Source: Alteromonas ponticola (GTDB lineage Bacteria; Pseudomonadota; Gammaproteobacteria; Enterobacterales; Alteromonadaceae). Taken from it: a stretch of DNA of 64,000 nucleotides. Shown piece by piece: positions 26,765 through 36,325 of the stretch. Both the position numbers and the translations under genes were made by a program. Position 1 is the first letter of the stretch, and each line of letters begins with the position of its first letter. The stretch covers positions 1 to 64,000 of the forward strand of contig NZ_JAATNW010000009.1 of assembly GCF_012911815.1 (NCBI RefSeq), in the 5' to 3' direction. Below the pieces are notes generated by a model. The model had not been told where the DNA came from. It saw only the letters and a program-made list of their open reading frames with translations, and made no database searches.

Positions 26765-27937
26765 GTGAATCGCATATTAAATTTATTTTTATCAGCATGC
26801 GTTTTAAGTGCATGTTCACAGACACCTGATCCCTCTGAATTGACTCACCTGTCTTCAACTGCGCTAGCGGATGATCTGTTTCCCAGTTATAAACTGTTTA
26901 AGACTGAAACTGCTGAAGACGTGTTCTCGCTGAGTGACGAAGCACGGGTGTTCGTTCACCGTTCAATTAAGCCTGAAAATGGGAGCTTAGCCGATGCCCC
27001 CGATATCAGTAAGTTGGTAAAAAGAATTTTTGATCACACGGAGATGGGGCTGAACTATAGAAATAGCGCCAATTTTACCGCCAGTGAAACGTTTGCCAAT
27101 AAAACGGCTAACTGCCTTTCTTTATCTATTATGACATACGCCATGGCTGAGTATGCAGGGTTAGATGCGGCTTTTTATGTAGTGGATATACCTGAGTACT
27201 GGGTCAGACGAGCCGGGTTTGATGTACTCAATGGCCACATTAATTTAAAAATTTCACCCAGGGAATTGCCGGGCACGGTAATCGTATTTAATGAAGCCAT
27301 TGATGTCGATTTTGATCCTCAGGATATTCGAAATCAATTTCCCAGAAAACGCATCAGCAAACAACGCGCATTGGCGATGTTTTACACCAATAAAGGTGCT
27401 GATGCGTTTCTGGAAAACAGTTACAGTAAAGCGTACGCATTCCTAAGACAGGCCAGCCTTACCGACCCGCTTTACTCATCAGCCTGGACTAATCTTGGCG
27501 TTTTGTTTCGGATAAATGGATTTAATCAGGAAGCCGAGCGAGCTTATCGACACGCGCTTGCGTTAGATGATAATAACTGGACTGCCTGGGAAAATCTGGC
27601 ACATCTTATGAAGATGACCGACCGTCAGGAGGAAGGAGAGTCGATTTTGGCCAGGCTTGAGCGCTCGCGGTTGGATAATCCTTTTTATCACCTGATTTTA
27701 GGCGAAAGGGCGTTTGAAAAACGTGAATACGCACAGGCGATAAGACACTATCGGGATGGCTGGAGACTCGACAGGAAAAAACCGCAGATCCTTTTTGGGT
27801 TAGGTAAAAGCTACTATGCAGAGGGTGATATCAACAAAGCCGCACATTATTTGGAATTAGCAGCGCGCTATGCACACAATAAAGATGACGAGTCACGCTA
27901 CCAAAATAAACTCTCGCTATTGCAGACAAGCTTGTAA
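26765..27937 (+). CDS. Lipoprotein with transglutaminase-like and TPR domains
   Basis: This encodes about 390 aa. The start is uncertain: GTG 26765 gives the clean signal MNRILNLFLSACVLSAC (lipobox Cys 17), while TTG 26753 and two GTGs just upstream are in frame; no strong ribosome site is seen. The N-terminal half (about 75-165) resembles a transglutaminase-like fold, with a candidate nucleophile Cys in KTANCLSLSIM and His in VLNGHINLKI. The C-terminal half (about 200-385) has TPR repeats (AWTNLGVLFRINGFNQEAERAYRHAL and similar). Activity is not proven because a third catalytic residue could not be assigned. The gene stands alone and faces the oxygenase gene. Confidence 0.8.
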   Translation: MNRILNLFLSACVLSACSQTPDPSELTHLSSTALADDLFPSYKLFKTETAEDVFSLSDEARVFVHRSIKPENGSLADAPDISKLVKRIFDHTEMGLNYRNSANFTASETFANKTANCLSLSIMTYAMAEYAGLDAAFYVVDIPEYWVRRAGFDVLNGHINLKISPRELPGTVIVFNEAIDVDFDPQDIRNQFPRKRISKQRALAMFYTNKGADAFLENSYSKAYAFLRQASLTDPLYSSAWTNLGVLFRINGFNQEAERAYRHALALDDNNWTAWENLAHLMKMTDRQEEGESILARLERSRLDNPFYHLILGERAFEKREYAQAIRHYRDGWRLDRKKPQILFGLGKSYYAEGDINKAAHYLELAARYAHNKDDESRYQNKLSLLQTSL

Positions 27938-27938
27938 A

Positions 27939-27960
27939 CGGCACCCCTTGCGGGGGGCCG
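27939..27960. terminator. GC-rich hairpin between convergent genes
   Basis: CGGC-A-CCCC (27939-27947) pairs with GGGG-GCCG (27952-27960) around TTGC, directly after the TPR gene stop and 10 nt from the oxygenase stop. There is no strong T tract in either direction. Confidence 0.4.
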
Positions 27961-27969
27961 GAGTAACAC

Positions 27970-28809
27970 TTAAATGACGCCTAATTCCCTTAAGCGCTCT
28001 TTCAGATAAGAGTCTGCTGTATGGCGTTCAGACAACACCACTTCAGGACGAGGATGTAAAAATAGAGGAAGCGATATACGTGATTTGGTCATATCAACAT
28101 TCTCCGGATTGATCACCCGGTGAGTGGTCGAGGGGAAGTAATGGCCCGACGCCTCCTGTAACATATCGCCAATGTTCACAATCAAGTTACCGAAGTCACA
28201 CGGCACCTCCAGCCATGAGCCGTCCTGTGCCTTAACCTGTAATCCAGGTTCATTAGCTGCAGGTAAAATCGTAATTAAATTAATGTCTTCGTGAGCAGCT
28301 GCACGAATGGCATCCGGTTCTTCGTCCCCTTTTAAGGGCGGATAGTGAAGCACCCGCAGAAGTGTCTGGTCGCTGTCCTTGATCATCTCAGACAAAGGCT
28401 GGCTGTATTTTGCGCTGACTTCTTCAGGTGAATTTTTTTCAATCCAACCTAATAACTCACGCGCTAACGTATTGGCTTTTTCATAATAAGATGCAAGCAA
28501 CGGACGCAACGGTTCAGGACACTGCCCCCAAGGGTAAAAGTGAAAATACTCCTTGATATCCTTTTGCGTATTGCCTTTAGCCACTTCGGAAACCGTGGTA
28601 GGGAAAAAGCCGTCTTGTTTATGTTTGTTATACAAATACTGGTGCTTTTCTTCACTGTCGAAAAAGGCCTGCCAGGCATCATATATTTCTTGCACCATAG
28701 ATTGCTGAAGCGGGTGGTTTTTGAGCACACCAAAACCCGTTTCGCGGAGCGACTCAACAAACAACTTGTCTGCATTTTCAGCGTTATAATCAACTGCGAC
28801 TAATTGCAT
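27970..28809 (-). CDS. Isopenicillin N synthase-like 2-oxoglutarate/Fe(II) oxygenase
   Basis: This is a 279-aa protein of the non-haem iron dioxygenase superfamily (DIOX_N and 2OG-FeII_Oxy domains). The N-terminal ETGFGVLKNH resembles the IPNS-family start. Iron ligands are His and Asp in AAHEDINLITIL and the distal His in STTHRVINP; an Arg two positions before Ser in KSRISLPLFLHP is the cosubstrate-binding pair. The natural substrate is unknown. ATG 28809 has GGAAAG upstream. Gibberellin or antibiotic activity should not be assumed from the fold; bacterial members mostly act on unknown small molecules. Confidence 0.88.
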   Translation of the reverse strand: MQLVAVDYNAENADKLFVESLRETGFGVLKNHPLQQSMVQEIYDAWQAFFDSEEKHQYLYNKHKQDGFFPTTVSEVAKGNTQKDIKEYFHFYPWGQCPEPLRPLLASYYEKANTLARELLGWIEKNSPEEVSAKYSQPLSEMIKDSDQTLLRVLHYPPLKGDEEPDAIRAAAHEDINLITILPAANEPGLQVKAQDGSWLEVPCDFGNLIVNIGDMLQEASGHYFPSTTHRVINPENVDMTKSRISLPLFLHPRPEVVLSERHTADSYLKERLRELGVI

Positions 28810-28911
28810 AACTTTCTTTCCAGATCAATAAAGGGCCGTTTAATCATCAGGCCCAATTTATAAAACAGGTATTTTATCGCAGTATTGACCGCGGTAAAAT
28901 TGATTATCAAA

Positions 28912-30123
28912 TTAACTCAATGACAAATAGAACCCGGCCAACGATGCACTCATCAAATTGGACAGGGTGGCTGCTATTACCGCTTTAAGTCCAAGAGAAG
29001 CAATTTCTTTTCTACGCGTTGGAGCCATTGCACCAATCCCACCCATTAATATAGCGATGGATGAAAAATTAGCAAAACCGCACAGTGAGAAAGTGACAAT
29101 AGCTTGTGTAGAGGGTGATAAGGTATCTATCTGTTCGACAAAATCCAGGTAGGCAACGAATTCGTTAACAACAATTTTTTGGCCAATGAAGCTCCCGGCA
29201 ATCTGCGCTTCCTCCCACGGCACCCCAATCGCCCATGCCAGCGGTTGAAGGATAAAACCTAAAATGCCCTGGAATGTGACCCCATCAAAGCCAAACAATT
29301 CGGCAGTCCAGCCTATTAAGCCATTTAACATGGCGATCAACGCAACAAAAGCCAGCAGCATCGCACCCACGTTAAGGGCTAATTGCAGACCTGCTGCCGC
29401 CCCGGTTGCCGCAGCATCAAATACGTTAGCATAACTGGTTTCTTCGGCCTCGATATTATCAAGTTCATCATTGGCTTTATTTATTTCAGGTTGCATGATT
29501 TTGGCCATTAACAGGCCACCAGGCGCTGCCATAAAACTGGCTGCCAATAAGTATTTCAACTCTACGCCTAAACTGGCATAACCGGCCATCACAGAACCTG
29601 CGATTGAGGCCAAGCCACCCACCATGATGGCGAATAGTTCTGAACGAGTCATGTGGGGAATAAAGGGGCGAACCACGAGTGGTGCTTCAGTTTGGCCGAC
29701 AAAAATGTTTGCAGCAGCGGACATGCTTTCAGGACGGCTGGTTTTTAACGCGGCTTGTAAGAACCCGCCGATGATGCGGATGATCCAGCTCATAATGCCC
29801 AAGTGGTAAAGAACGGCAATTAATGATGAAAAGAAGATAATGACCGGCAATACGTTAAAAGCGAAAATAAAACCAAGGGATTTATCCCCGATAGGACCAA
29901 ATAGAAAGTTTATTCCCTGTTGACTGTAATCAATAATGTCGCCGACAAACTCTGTCATTTTAAGCAACATCTTGATACCCGGCTCGAAATAAAGAATAAA
30001 AGCGCCTATCAGCGCTTGTATTGCAAACGCACCGCCTACGGTGCGCCAATTAATTGATGATCTCGAAGCCGATAAAGCAAAAGCGATGCCGAGCAACAGC
30101 AAAATGCCCAGTAAACTTACCAT
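28912..30123 (-). CDS. Concentrative nucleoside transporter (NupC/CNT family)
   Basis: This is a 403-aa inner-membrane symporter with about ten helices. It has the CNT features of an N-terminal hydrophobic pair, the gating segment FVGQTEAPLVVRPFI, an inner region with FIGQKIVVNEFVAYLDF and a C-terminal FSLCGFANFSSIAILMGGIGAM. Members import nucleosides with H+ or Na+; the latter is plausible beside an NQR-type sodium economy. The gene is 12 nt downstream of udk, so uptake and phosphorylation of pyrimidine nucleosides are co-expressed. Confidence 0.92.
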   Translation of the reverse strand: MVSLLGILLLLGIAFALSASRSSINWRTVGGAFAIQALIGAFILYFEPGIKMLLKMTEFVGDIIDYSQQGINFLFGPIGDKSLGFIFAFNVLPVIIFFSSLIAVLYHLGIMSWIIRIIGGFLQAALKTSRPESMSAAANIFVGQTEAPLVVRPFIPHMTRSELFAIMVGGLASIAGSVMAGYASLGVELKYLLAASFMAAPGGLLMAKIMQPEINKANDELDNIEAEETSYANVFDAAATGAAAGLQLALNVGAMLLAFVALIAMLNGLIGWTAELFGFDGVTFQGILGFILQPLAWAIGVPWEEAQIAGSFIGQKIVVNEFVAYLDFVEQIDTLSPSTQAIVTFSLCGFANFSSIAILMGGIGAMAPTRRKEIASLGLKAVIAATLSNLMSASLAGFYLSLS

Positions 30124-30135
30124 GGCCAGTCTTCC

Positions 30136-30759
30136 TTACTGCAATGCCTGCTGGATATGTGATTTGATCACGTCCAGTGCAATTTGATTTTTCCCACCCT
30201 GTGTTACTACTACATCAGCAGTAAAACGACTAGGCTCGATAAATTGGTGATACATCGGTTTTACCGTGGATTCATATTGCTTTGCCACCGACTCCAACGT
30301 TCTACCGCGTTGTTTAACATCTCGCATCATGCGACGCATCAGACAGATATCTAGGGGCGTATCGATAAAGATTTTCACATCATACAGTGGAAGCAGCTCT
30401 GGTCGTGCTAATAGCATTATGCCTTCAAGAATAATGACTGGCGCTGGTTCCAGACATTCAGTTTCCGGCAATCTGGTATGGGTTTTAAAACAATAATGTG
30501 GATAATCTATCGTGTGGCCTTCACGCAGGCTTTGCAAATGTGCCTTTAACAATTCGTGTTCGAATGCATTGGGATGATCGTAATTATTTTTTTCACGCGC
30601 TTCCATAGGCAAATGATCCTGCGCGCGATAGTAATGATCTTCTCGCAAAATCTGGACAGGACTGCCTTGAGCAGAGAAGGCATTAAACAAATTTTCGGTA
30701 AAAAGCGATTTACCAGAGCCCGAGGCTCCGGAAATAGCAATAATTAATGGCGATTGCAT
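30136..30759 (-). CDS. udk: Uridine kinase
   Basis: This is a 207-aa cytoplasmic kinase that phosphorylates uridine and cytidine. ATG 30759 matches the family N-terminus; an in-frame ATG at 30810 adds 17 residues without a ribosome site. Motifs include Walker A GASGSGKS near residue 10, EDHYYRAQDHLP, IILEGIMLL and the FIDTPLDICLMRRMMRDVKQRGR lid region. It heads a two-gene unit with the nucleoside transporter at 28912-30123. Confidence 0.93.
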   Translation of the reverse strand: MQSPLIIAISGASGSGKSLFTENLFNAFSAQGSPVQILREDHYYRAQDHLPMEAREKNNYDHPNAFEHELLKAHLQSLREGHTIDYPHYCFKTHTRLPETECLEPAPVIILEGIMLLARPELLPLYDVKIFIDTPLDICLMRRMMRDVKQRGRTLESVAKQYESTVKPMYHQFIEPSRFTADVVVTQGGKNQIALDVIKSHIQQALQ

Positions 30760-30870
30760 AGCGTGTGAGGACAATTCTTCTTGGTGCAAAGATACTTGTT
30801 TGCACCGCATGAATCAATCACAACGTAAGAAATTGTGTGATATTGGTACAAAAAACGACGTAAATACTAC

Positions 30871-31827
30871 CTAAGTATGTGTTATTTCGATATCTGTGGC
30901 TTTCAGGTTGCGCAATGCAAAAGAGTGTTGTTTAGAACGTGAACCCTCCCCCTGTGCCCGTGGCGGATAATATTTTTCTTTTACCGCTGGCTGGTCGCAG
31001 AATAATTCGTCCAGTGCTGAGCGAATTTCACTTAACGTTTTTTCCAGGTTGGCGTTAAAATCGGGGCGTTTACGTTTGGTGTGACCCAGTTCAATTAAGC
31101 GTCCGAAAACTTTATTACATAACGCGGTAAGTTCGCTGGGGATGTCCTGATGATGTGACAGCGGAGTGTCAGGGTGCTGAATGCAGTATTGAACCAGCGC
31201 GGCATAAAAACAAAAGGGCTTATTCTGCAGGTTCACCGTTTTGTTATCCACACTGTTAATTAACAATTTATCTTCAAGGTTAATGATCAATTTTGGCGTG
31301 AGCGGCTTGTTCACTTTTTTAGCTACGGTGGTATTTTTCTCTTGTCGTTTGGAGCGATAGGAAATAAGACCTAGTAGCATTGCGAACAGCAAACTGGTTG
31401 GACTAAACGTTAAATAATGGGTTAATGGCAAATTTGCCAGGCGAATAGTGACTGACTGTTCAGATGAGGAGAACGATTTCGTCAACAGCGAGTTGAAAGT
31501 AACCGCCAGCGCGTCGGTATTTTCCACTCCTTGAATGGAAATAACCCGAACAGGTAGGTTGTTATTGTGTAAATCAGCATTTAAATTATTAATATAATTG
31601 AGTACGTCCTTTTCGTTAACGGACGTCGACAGGGCGTCGTTACCAATATCCAGATAAAAGCTGTCTAACAAAATTCGCTCATAAACTTTATCATTGGCTT
31701 GATGGTGCAGAACCCATGCGCCTATGCTCTGGCCGCCAATAACTGCGGCTTGTAAAATGCAAAACGCAGTTGCCGCTAACAAGCCCAATCTACGCCATGA
31801 GATGGTGGCCAGAAAAGTATTATTCAT
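30871..31827 (-). CDS. Membrane protein of unknown function paired with PhnD-like protein
   Basis: I do not recognise this 318-aa protein with confidence. The start ATG 31827 lies inside the end of the upstream gene (8-nt overlap); a TTG at 31842 is also in frame. A membrane segment near the N-terminus (about 14-35) and a second near 150-170 enclose a region of about 110 residues predicted to be outside the cytoplasm. The C-terminal 150 residues are cytoplasmic and well charged, with FCFYAALVQYC and GHTKRKRPDFNANLEKTLSEIRSALDEL segments (read as parts of one helical domain). The topology of two helices around a periplasmic domain resembles a receptor. It may transmit the state of its binding-protein partner; no catalytic motif was found. 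Confidence 0.7.
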   Translation of the reverse strand: MNNTFLATISWRRLGLLAATAFCILQAAVIGGQSIGAWVLHHQANDKVYERILLDSFYLDIGNDALSTSVNEKDVLNYINNLNADLHNNNLPVRVISIQGVENTDALAVTFNSLLTKSFSSSEQSVTIRLANLPLTHYLTFSPTSLLFAMLLGLISYRSKRQEKNTTVAKKVNKPLTPKLIINLEDKLLINSVDNKTVNLQNKPFCFYAALVQYCIQHPDTPLSHHQDIPSELTALCNKVFGRLIELGHTKRKRPDFNANLEKTLSEIRSALDELFCDQPAVKEKYYPPRAQGEGSRSKQHSFALRNLKATDIEITHT

Positions 31828-32674
31828 TGCAGTCACCGACAATTTCCACTCGCTTGTAGTACCCTTTTGGTTGCGCCGAAGCCAGAGTCTTTATTATGTT
31901 TTGTATGGCGCATTTCAGATCCGTGTTTTGGGTCCGCATCTTTAGATACCAGCGCATTCCTGTCACCGTATCGTTAATCGGGGTGATATAATTTGGCGAG
32001 AGCGTCTGATTGTCAGTCTGGTCCCAGTAGGTAGAAATAATATCAACCTTATCTGCCAGTAACGCTTGTCTTAATTCGTTATGCGAATTGTAATAGGTTA
32101 ATGTCACCGTGTTTTCATTCAGTCCAAGCGAATTCAAAACGGTTTTAGGAATGATATGCCCTGAACGACTGCTGGGATAATCCAATAGACCTATTCTTTT
32201 TCCCAACAGATATTCTTTTGTGATCAAGGGTTTTTCTCTTAGCGCAATGAAATAGGCTTGATAATCCGGATACATCGCAATGGCCTGATAGCCATAAATT
32301 TCGTCTGCCACAAAGGCTTCTACAATATTACTCTTAATTAGGGCTAAATCACTCACGCCGTGGTTGATGTAACGAAACGTATCCAGGTCACTATGTCCAA
32401 TACGCACTTCTACCTGCCCAAACTGGCGTTTGACCACGTTATTATTACACAGTAATTTAAGCGCAGGGCCAGCCACTGCGCGGTCAGTAATATAGACAGA
32501 AAAATTTGATTGGTTTTCAGATAATCGGGTATCACAGCGCAGGGTGTGCGTTATTTGCGGTGATACATCAACAACCTCGTAGTAGACTTTAGTAAATCCG
32601 AAATAGCCGAACATGATCGTCATTGACAACCATAAAATGAGTAGAGTACTTTTAGATGGGTGAATTTTAACCAA
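31820..32674 (-). CDS. PhnD-like periplasmic binding protein
   Basis: This is about 284 aa, with TTG 32674 as the only workable start before the N-terminal hydrophobic segment (about 9-30), which may be a signal anchor because no clear cleavage site follows. The mature part resembles the phosphate/phosphonate-binding PhnD family: VRIGHSDLDTFRYINHGVSDLALI and GKRIGLLDYPSSRSGHIIP, ending near residue 260. No ABC permease or ATPase is encoded beside it. It overlaps the membrane-protein gene by 8 nt and both diverge from the TonB-receptor gene. A signalling role for the pair is inference; the ligand is unknown. Confidence 0.75.
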   Translation of the reverse strand: MVKIHPSKSTLLILWLSMTIMFGYFGFTKVYYEVVDVSPQITHTLRCDTRLSENQSNFSVYITDRAVAGPALKLLCNNNVVKRQFGQVEVRIGHSDLDTFRYINHGVSDLALIKSNIVEAFVADEIYGYQAIAMYPDYQAYFIALREKPLITKEYLLGKRIGLLDYPSSRSGHIIPKTVLNSLGLNENTVTLTYYNSHNELRQALLADKVDIISTYWDQTDNQTLSPNYITPINDTVTGMRWYLKMRTQNTDLKCAIQNIIKTLASAQPKGYYKRVEIVGDCNE

Positions 32675-33060
32675 CTTCGATTGCGAGATATTTCTTATTT
32701 AATAGTGGTATTTCATCAGTGAATATTATTTATTGCAATAGGTAAAGTTATTAGATGTCGATAACAAATTGTTTTATTTAGATATTTTATAAAATAAGTT
32801 GAATTTGCTTAAGGGGTGTTTATTCATTGCATTTTTGTAACAATTGCGCCCGCAGTGAGAGGGTCTTATCTAGTAATTCGTCCTTTGCACTAGAAGAATA
32901 AAAAGCACAACGGCTCACTAGGGTACAGTACGTTGGCACAACGAAAAATGGCTCAGTTTTTGTCATAAAGGTGCAACAAACACCTCAGACAATTACGTCG
33001 CCAAAAAAACTAGTCAGGCTACAAAATAATTTTTAAGCCAAATTAAAGGGAAACACACAC
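32675..33060. other. 386-bp AT-rich divergent promoter region
   Basis: This non-coding gap between the divergent PhnD-like operon and the TonB-receptor gene holds a 14-bp AT palindrome (TATTTTATAAAATA, 32783-32796) and an AGGTG-N7-CACCT repeat (32969-32973 and 32981-32985) about 75 nt before the receptor ATG. No RNA gene or coding frame was recognised. The long leader suggests regulated expression of the receptor. Confidence 0.4.
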
Positions 33061-36000
33061 ATGTTTGCTAAATCTCAAATAAGCCGCGTCGCTATCGCGG
33101 TTGCCATGTCTGTTGGCATGGCAACCAGTGCCATGGCGCAAGAAACTTCGTCATCCGTTCGTGGAACAATCACCGGACCTAATGGCAATCCAGCACCTGG
33201 TAGTGTAATTACCATTACGCACGTTCCTTCGGGTTCAACCAAGACGGTAACTGTAGGTGAAGAAGGTTCTTTCAACGTCAGCGGTTTGCGCGTTGGTGGA
33301 CCATACACCATTGCGGTTGATTCACAGCAGTTTAAAGATGCAACCTACGAAGACATTTCACTTTCATTAGGTAAACCTTTTCAAATTGACGTTCAATTGG
33401 ACAGCGGTGAAAACGTAGAGACCATCGTAGTTTCTGCTTCAACTTCAAGCTTACTTGCGTTTAATAATGTGCGTGGTCCGGCTGCAAATTTTAGCCAGGA
33501 GCAAATCGAAAACTCACCCGCTATCAACCGTGCTATTACTGACATCGTACGAATCGATCCACGTATCTACGTATCTGAAGGTAATGATGATGGCGATACT
33601 ATCCAGTGCGCCGGTAAAAACAGACGCTTCAATAGTTTTACTGTTGATGGTGTGCGAATGGACGACATCTTCGGCCTTAGTGATACAGGTTTACCTACCA
33701 ACCGTTTTCCTTTTTCATTCGATGCGTTAGAGCAAGTTTCGGTAGAATTGGCGCCATTTGACGTTGTTTATGGTGGATTTTCCGCATGTACCATTAACTC
33801 GGTAATCAAATCTGGTTCAAACGAAGTGCACGGTTCGGTATTCTACGACTACACTGACGACAGCTTGCGCGGTGATTCGCTTGAGGGTGAAGATATCGTG
33901 TGGCCAGAATATGAAGAAAAACGCTATGGCTTAACCATCGGTGGTCCACTTATCAAAGATAAGCTTTTCTTCTTTGCAGCTTACGAAAAACTTGAAGGTG
34001 CAGACGTGTATGAGGGTGGTGTAGTTGGTTCAGGTGCCGCGAATGCATCTGACTTCGTTACTCAATCTCAACTAGATGAAATTATCTCTATTGCACAAAA
34101 TCTGTACCAGTACGATCCAGGTGCAGTGCCTACTGATTTGCAAAAAGGTGACGAAAAGTATCTGATTAAATTAGATTGGAATATCAACGCCAATCATCGT
34201 TCTTCATTAACCTATATCAACAGTGAAGATTTCAATACGACTGACAGTTCTTTCTATGATGTTCAATTAGAAAGTAATCTGTACAGAGAGGCCAAAGAGT
34301 TATCTTCTCTTTCTGCTTCGGTCTATTCAGATTGGAACGATTATTTCTCTACAGAAGTCAGGTTTACGAGCTTATCTGTAGATAACGACAATGCACCTTT
34401 ATTCGGCACTGATTTCGCGAACATAGGCGTGCTGATTGATGGCGATCGCGCCGTGACCATGGGTGGTGACGTTTTCCGTCAAAATAACCGCGTTGAGTAT
34501 GGTGTGGATACCTTTGCTATTAAAGGTAATTACTATTTAGACGATGGCTCTACAATTACAGCTGGTATTGAGCGCGAAACTATCGATGTGTTCAACCTAT
34601 TTGGTCGCTACTCTGAGTCTGAAATTATTTTCGATAGCATCGATGACTTCCGAGCAGGTATCCCTTCTAGTTTTGAATACGAGAATGCGGCAACGGGTGA
34701 TGTAAACGATGTTGCTGGTGCGTGGGAATATTCAACCAATACGTTGTATGCGCAATACGACTTTGAACCCCTCGACATGTTACGATTGGTCGTTGGCCTT
34801 CGCTATGACGAGTACGATACAAGCGACACCCCTACCAGAAACCCGCTTTTTGAAGAAGATTACGGTTTCTCTAACGCACAAACGCTTGATGGCGTGTCGT
34901 TGTTGCAACCTCGAGTCAGTTTCACTTATGATTTAGCGGATGACATTATCCTTCGTGGTGGTCTGGGGCTATATTCTGGTGGTAACCCTGCTGTTTGGTT
35001 AACCAACAGTTTTGTGCGAACTGGCGGTAAAACGTTTGCAACTGACGATGCTGGACTGGAAGAAGGTCAAAGCCTGTTTGATGTACCACATTCTGGCGCG
35101 GAAGAAGGTAGACCTAGCAGTGCTGGTTGGGGTATTCCCACCGCTGCTTACAATGAAGTGAACAGCAATTTAGGTTCGTTCAGCGAATTCGCTGATGTTA
35201 ACTATCTTGACCCAGACTTCGATATGCCTTCTGAGTGGAAGCTCTCTCTTGGAACTACGCACACGTTAACCGACGACATCTCTGCAAGTTTTGATATCTT
35301 ATTGTCACAGAGCAATGACGCGCTAATGGTTAAGCGTGGCGATTTGGACCCAGTGGTTGACGCGAATGGTAACCAGGTTCTTACTGAACAAGGTTTGCCT
35401 GCTTACGAGTCAAACCGCATTGAGTCTTACGTAGTCACTAACGCAAGCGAAGATGCATTCTCTTACATCTTGTCAGCAGGTTTTGCCGGTCAACACGATA
35501 ACGGCATTTCATGGACGTTAGGTTATGCTTACAGTGATGCAGAAGATGTTCAAGGGTTGGTTAGCTCTCAGGCTGAATCTAACTACCAGCGTACAGCTCG
35601 TCGTGATGCGCAAGGTGAATTAGCTGCGACATCAAACTACAACATTGAGCATCGCTTGACGGGTACGTTAACGTATTCTCATGAGCTTATCTCTGGTTTT
35701 AACACCCGATTCTCTATGTTCGCGGTATATCAATCTGGTGAGGTTTACAGCCTGACTGAAGATGGAACAGGACTTTACGCACGTCGCGGCCCTCTGGGTG
35801 AGTTGACTGAAGACGGATTGGTGCTTGTTTCCGGTGCAGAGCGCAACGGCGAAGAAGGCCCATCATGGGCGAAAGTCGACCTTAAGGTAACCCAGGATTT
35901 ACCTGGCATTATGGAAGGTCACAAAGCGTCAGCGTTTATCGTAATTGATAACTTTACCAACCTCTTAAACGATGACTGGGGTGTATTGGAAGAGCAGGAT

Positions 36001-36096
36001 GGCAATTATCAATTCAGTGAAGTTGGTGACACGCCGTTTGTTAAACAGAATGCATCTGTTTACGAAATTCGTTTTGGCGTAGAGTACAAATTCTAA
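33061..36096 (+). CDS. Oar-like TonB-dependent outer-membrane receptor
   Basis: This is a 1011-aa outer-membrane protein. A signal peptide (about 1-26, ending AMA) precedes a carboxypeptidase regulatory-like (beta-sandwich) domain (about 30-112), a TonB box ETIVVSAS near 120-127, a plug domain (about 130-260, with FTVDGVRMDDIFGL) and a 22-stranded-barrel region ending in YEIRFGVEYKF with the usual terminal Phe. Two cysteines (TIQCAGKNRRF and FSACTINS) are likely paired in the plug. The Oar type is named for Myxococcus Oar; in marine gammaproteobacteria such receptors are thought to import peptides or other large substrates. It has its own terminator. The substrate is unknown. Confidence 0.93.
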   Translation: MFAKSQISRVAIAVAMSVGMATSAMAQETSSSVRGTITGPNGNPAPGSVITITHVPSGSTKTVTVGEEGSFNVSGLRVGGPYTIAVDSQQFKDATYEDISLSLGKPFQIDVQLDSGENVETIVVSASTSSLLAFNNVRGPAANFSQEQIENSPAINRAITDIVRIDPRIYVSEGNDDGDTIQCAGKNRRFNSFTVDGVRMDDIFGLSDTGLPTNRFPFSFDALEQVSVELAPFDVVYGGFSACTINSVIKSGSNEVHGSVFYDYTDDSLRGDSLEGEDIVWPEYEEKRYGLTIGGPLIKDKLFFFAAYEKLEGADVYEGGVVGSGAANASDFVTQSQLDEIISIAQNLYQYDPGAVPTDLQKGDEKYLIKLDWNINANHRSSLTYINSEDFNTTDSSFYDVQLESNLYREAKELSSLSASVYSDWNDYFSTEVRFTSLSVDNDNAPLFGTDFANIGVLIDGDRAVTMGGDVFRQNNRVEYGVDTFAIKGNYYLDDGSTITAGIERETIDVFNLFGRYSESEIIFDSIDDFRAGIPSSFEYENAATGDVNDVAGAWEYSTNTLYAQYDFEPLDMLRLVVGLRYDEYDTSDTPTRNPLFEEDYGFSNAQTLDGVSLLQPRVSFTYDLADDIILRGGLGLYSGGNPAVWLTNSFVRTGGKTFATDDAGLEEGQSLFDVPHSGAEEGRPSSAGWGIPTAAYNEVNSNLGSFSEFADVNYLDPDFDMPSEWKLSLGTTHTLTDDISASFDILLSQSNDALMVKRGDLDPVVDANGNQVLTEQGLPAYESNRIESYVVTNASEDAFSYILSAGFAGQHDNGISWTLGYAYSDAEDVQGLVSSQAESNYQRTARRDAQGELAATSNYNIEHRLTGTLTYSHELISGFNTRFSMFAVYQSGEVYSLTEDGTGLYARRGPLGELTEDGLVLVSGAERNGEEGPSWAKVDLKVTQDLPGIMEGHKASAFIVIDNFTNLLNDDWGVLEEQDGNYQFSEVGDTPFVKQNASVYEIRFGVEYKF

Positions 36097-36187
36097 TTCC
36101 AAACAGAATACGCGCTGTACAGCGAAGTTGATTGACATTGGTTTGGTGCAAAAATCGCATCAAACTATCGCTCAATCTATTTAAGTG

Positions 36188-36225
36188 AAAAAAACCGATG
36201 CTCGATTCGCAGTATCGGTTTTTTT
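36188..36225 (+). terminator. Rho-independent terminator of TonB receptor gene
   Basis: A 7-A tract and CCGAT (36188-36199) pair with ATCGG and a 7-T tract (36214-36225). It lies 92 nt after the receptor stop and is strong on the plus strand. Confidence 0.85.
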
Positions 36226-36325
36226 ATTCCCCTCCAAAATCTCGCTCCTCCTTTTACATCAAAAACTTCGCAATCTTTTCATACATGGTTGATAAATGAT
36301 TCATTTATAGCATTACGTAACCAAT

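Noticed and set aside
27970..28809. Penicillin biosynthesis gene
   Set aside because: The fold is shared by many oxygenases; no ACV synthetase or related gene is nearby.
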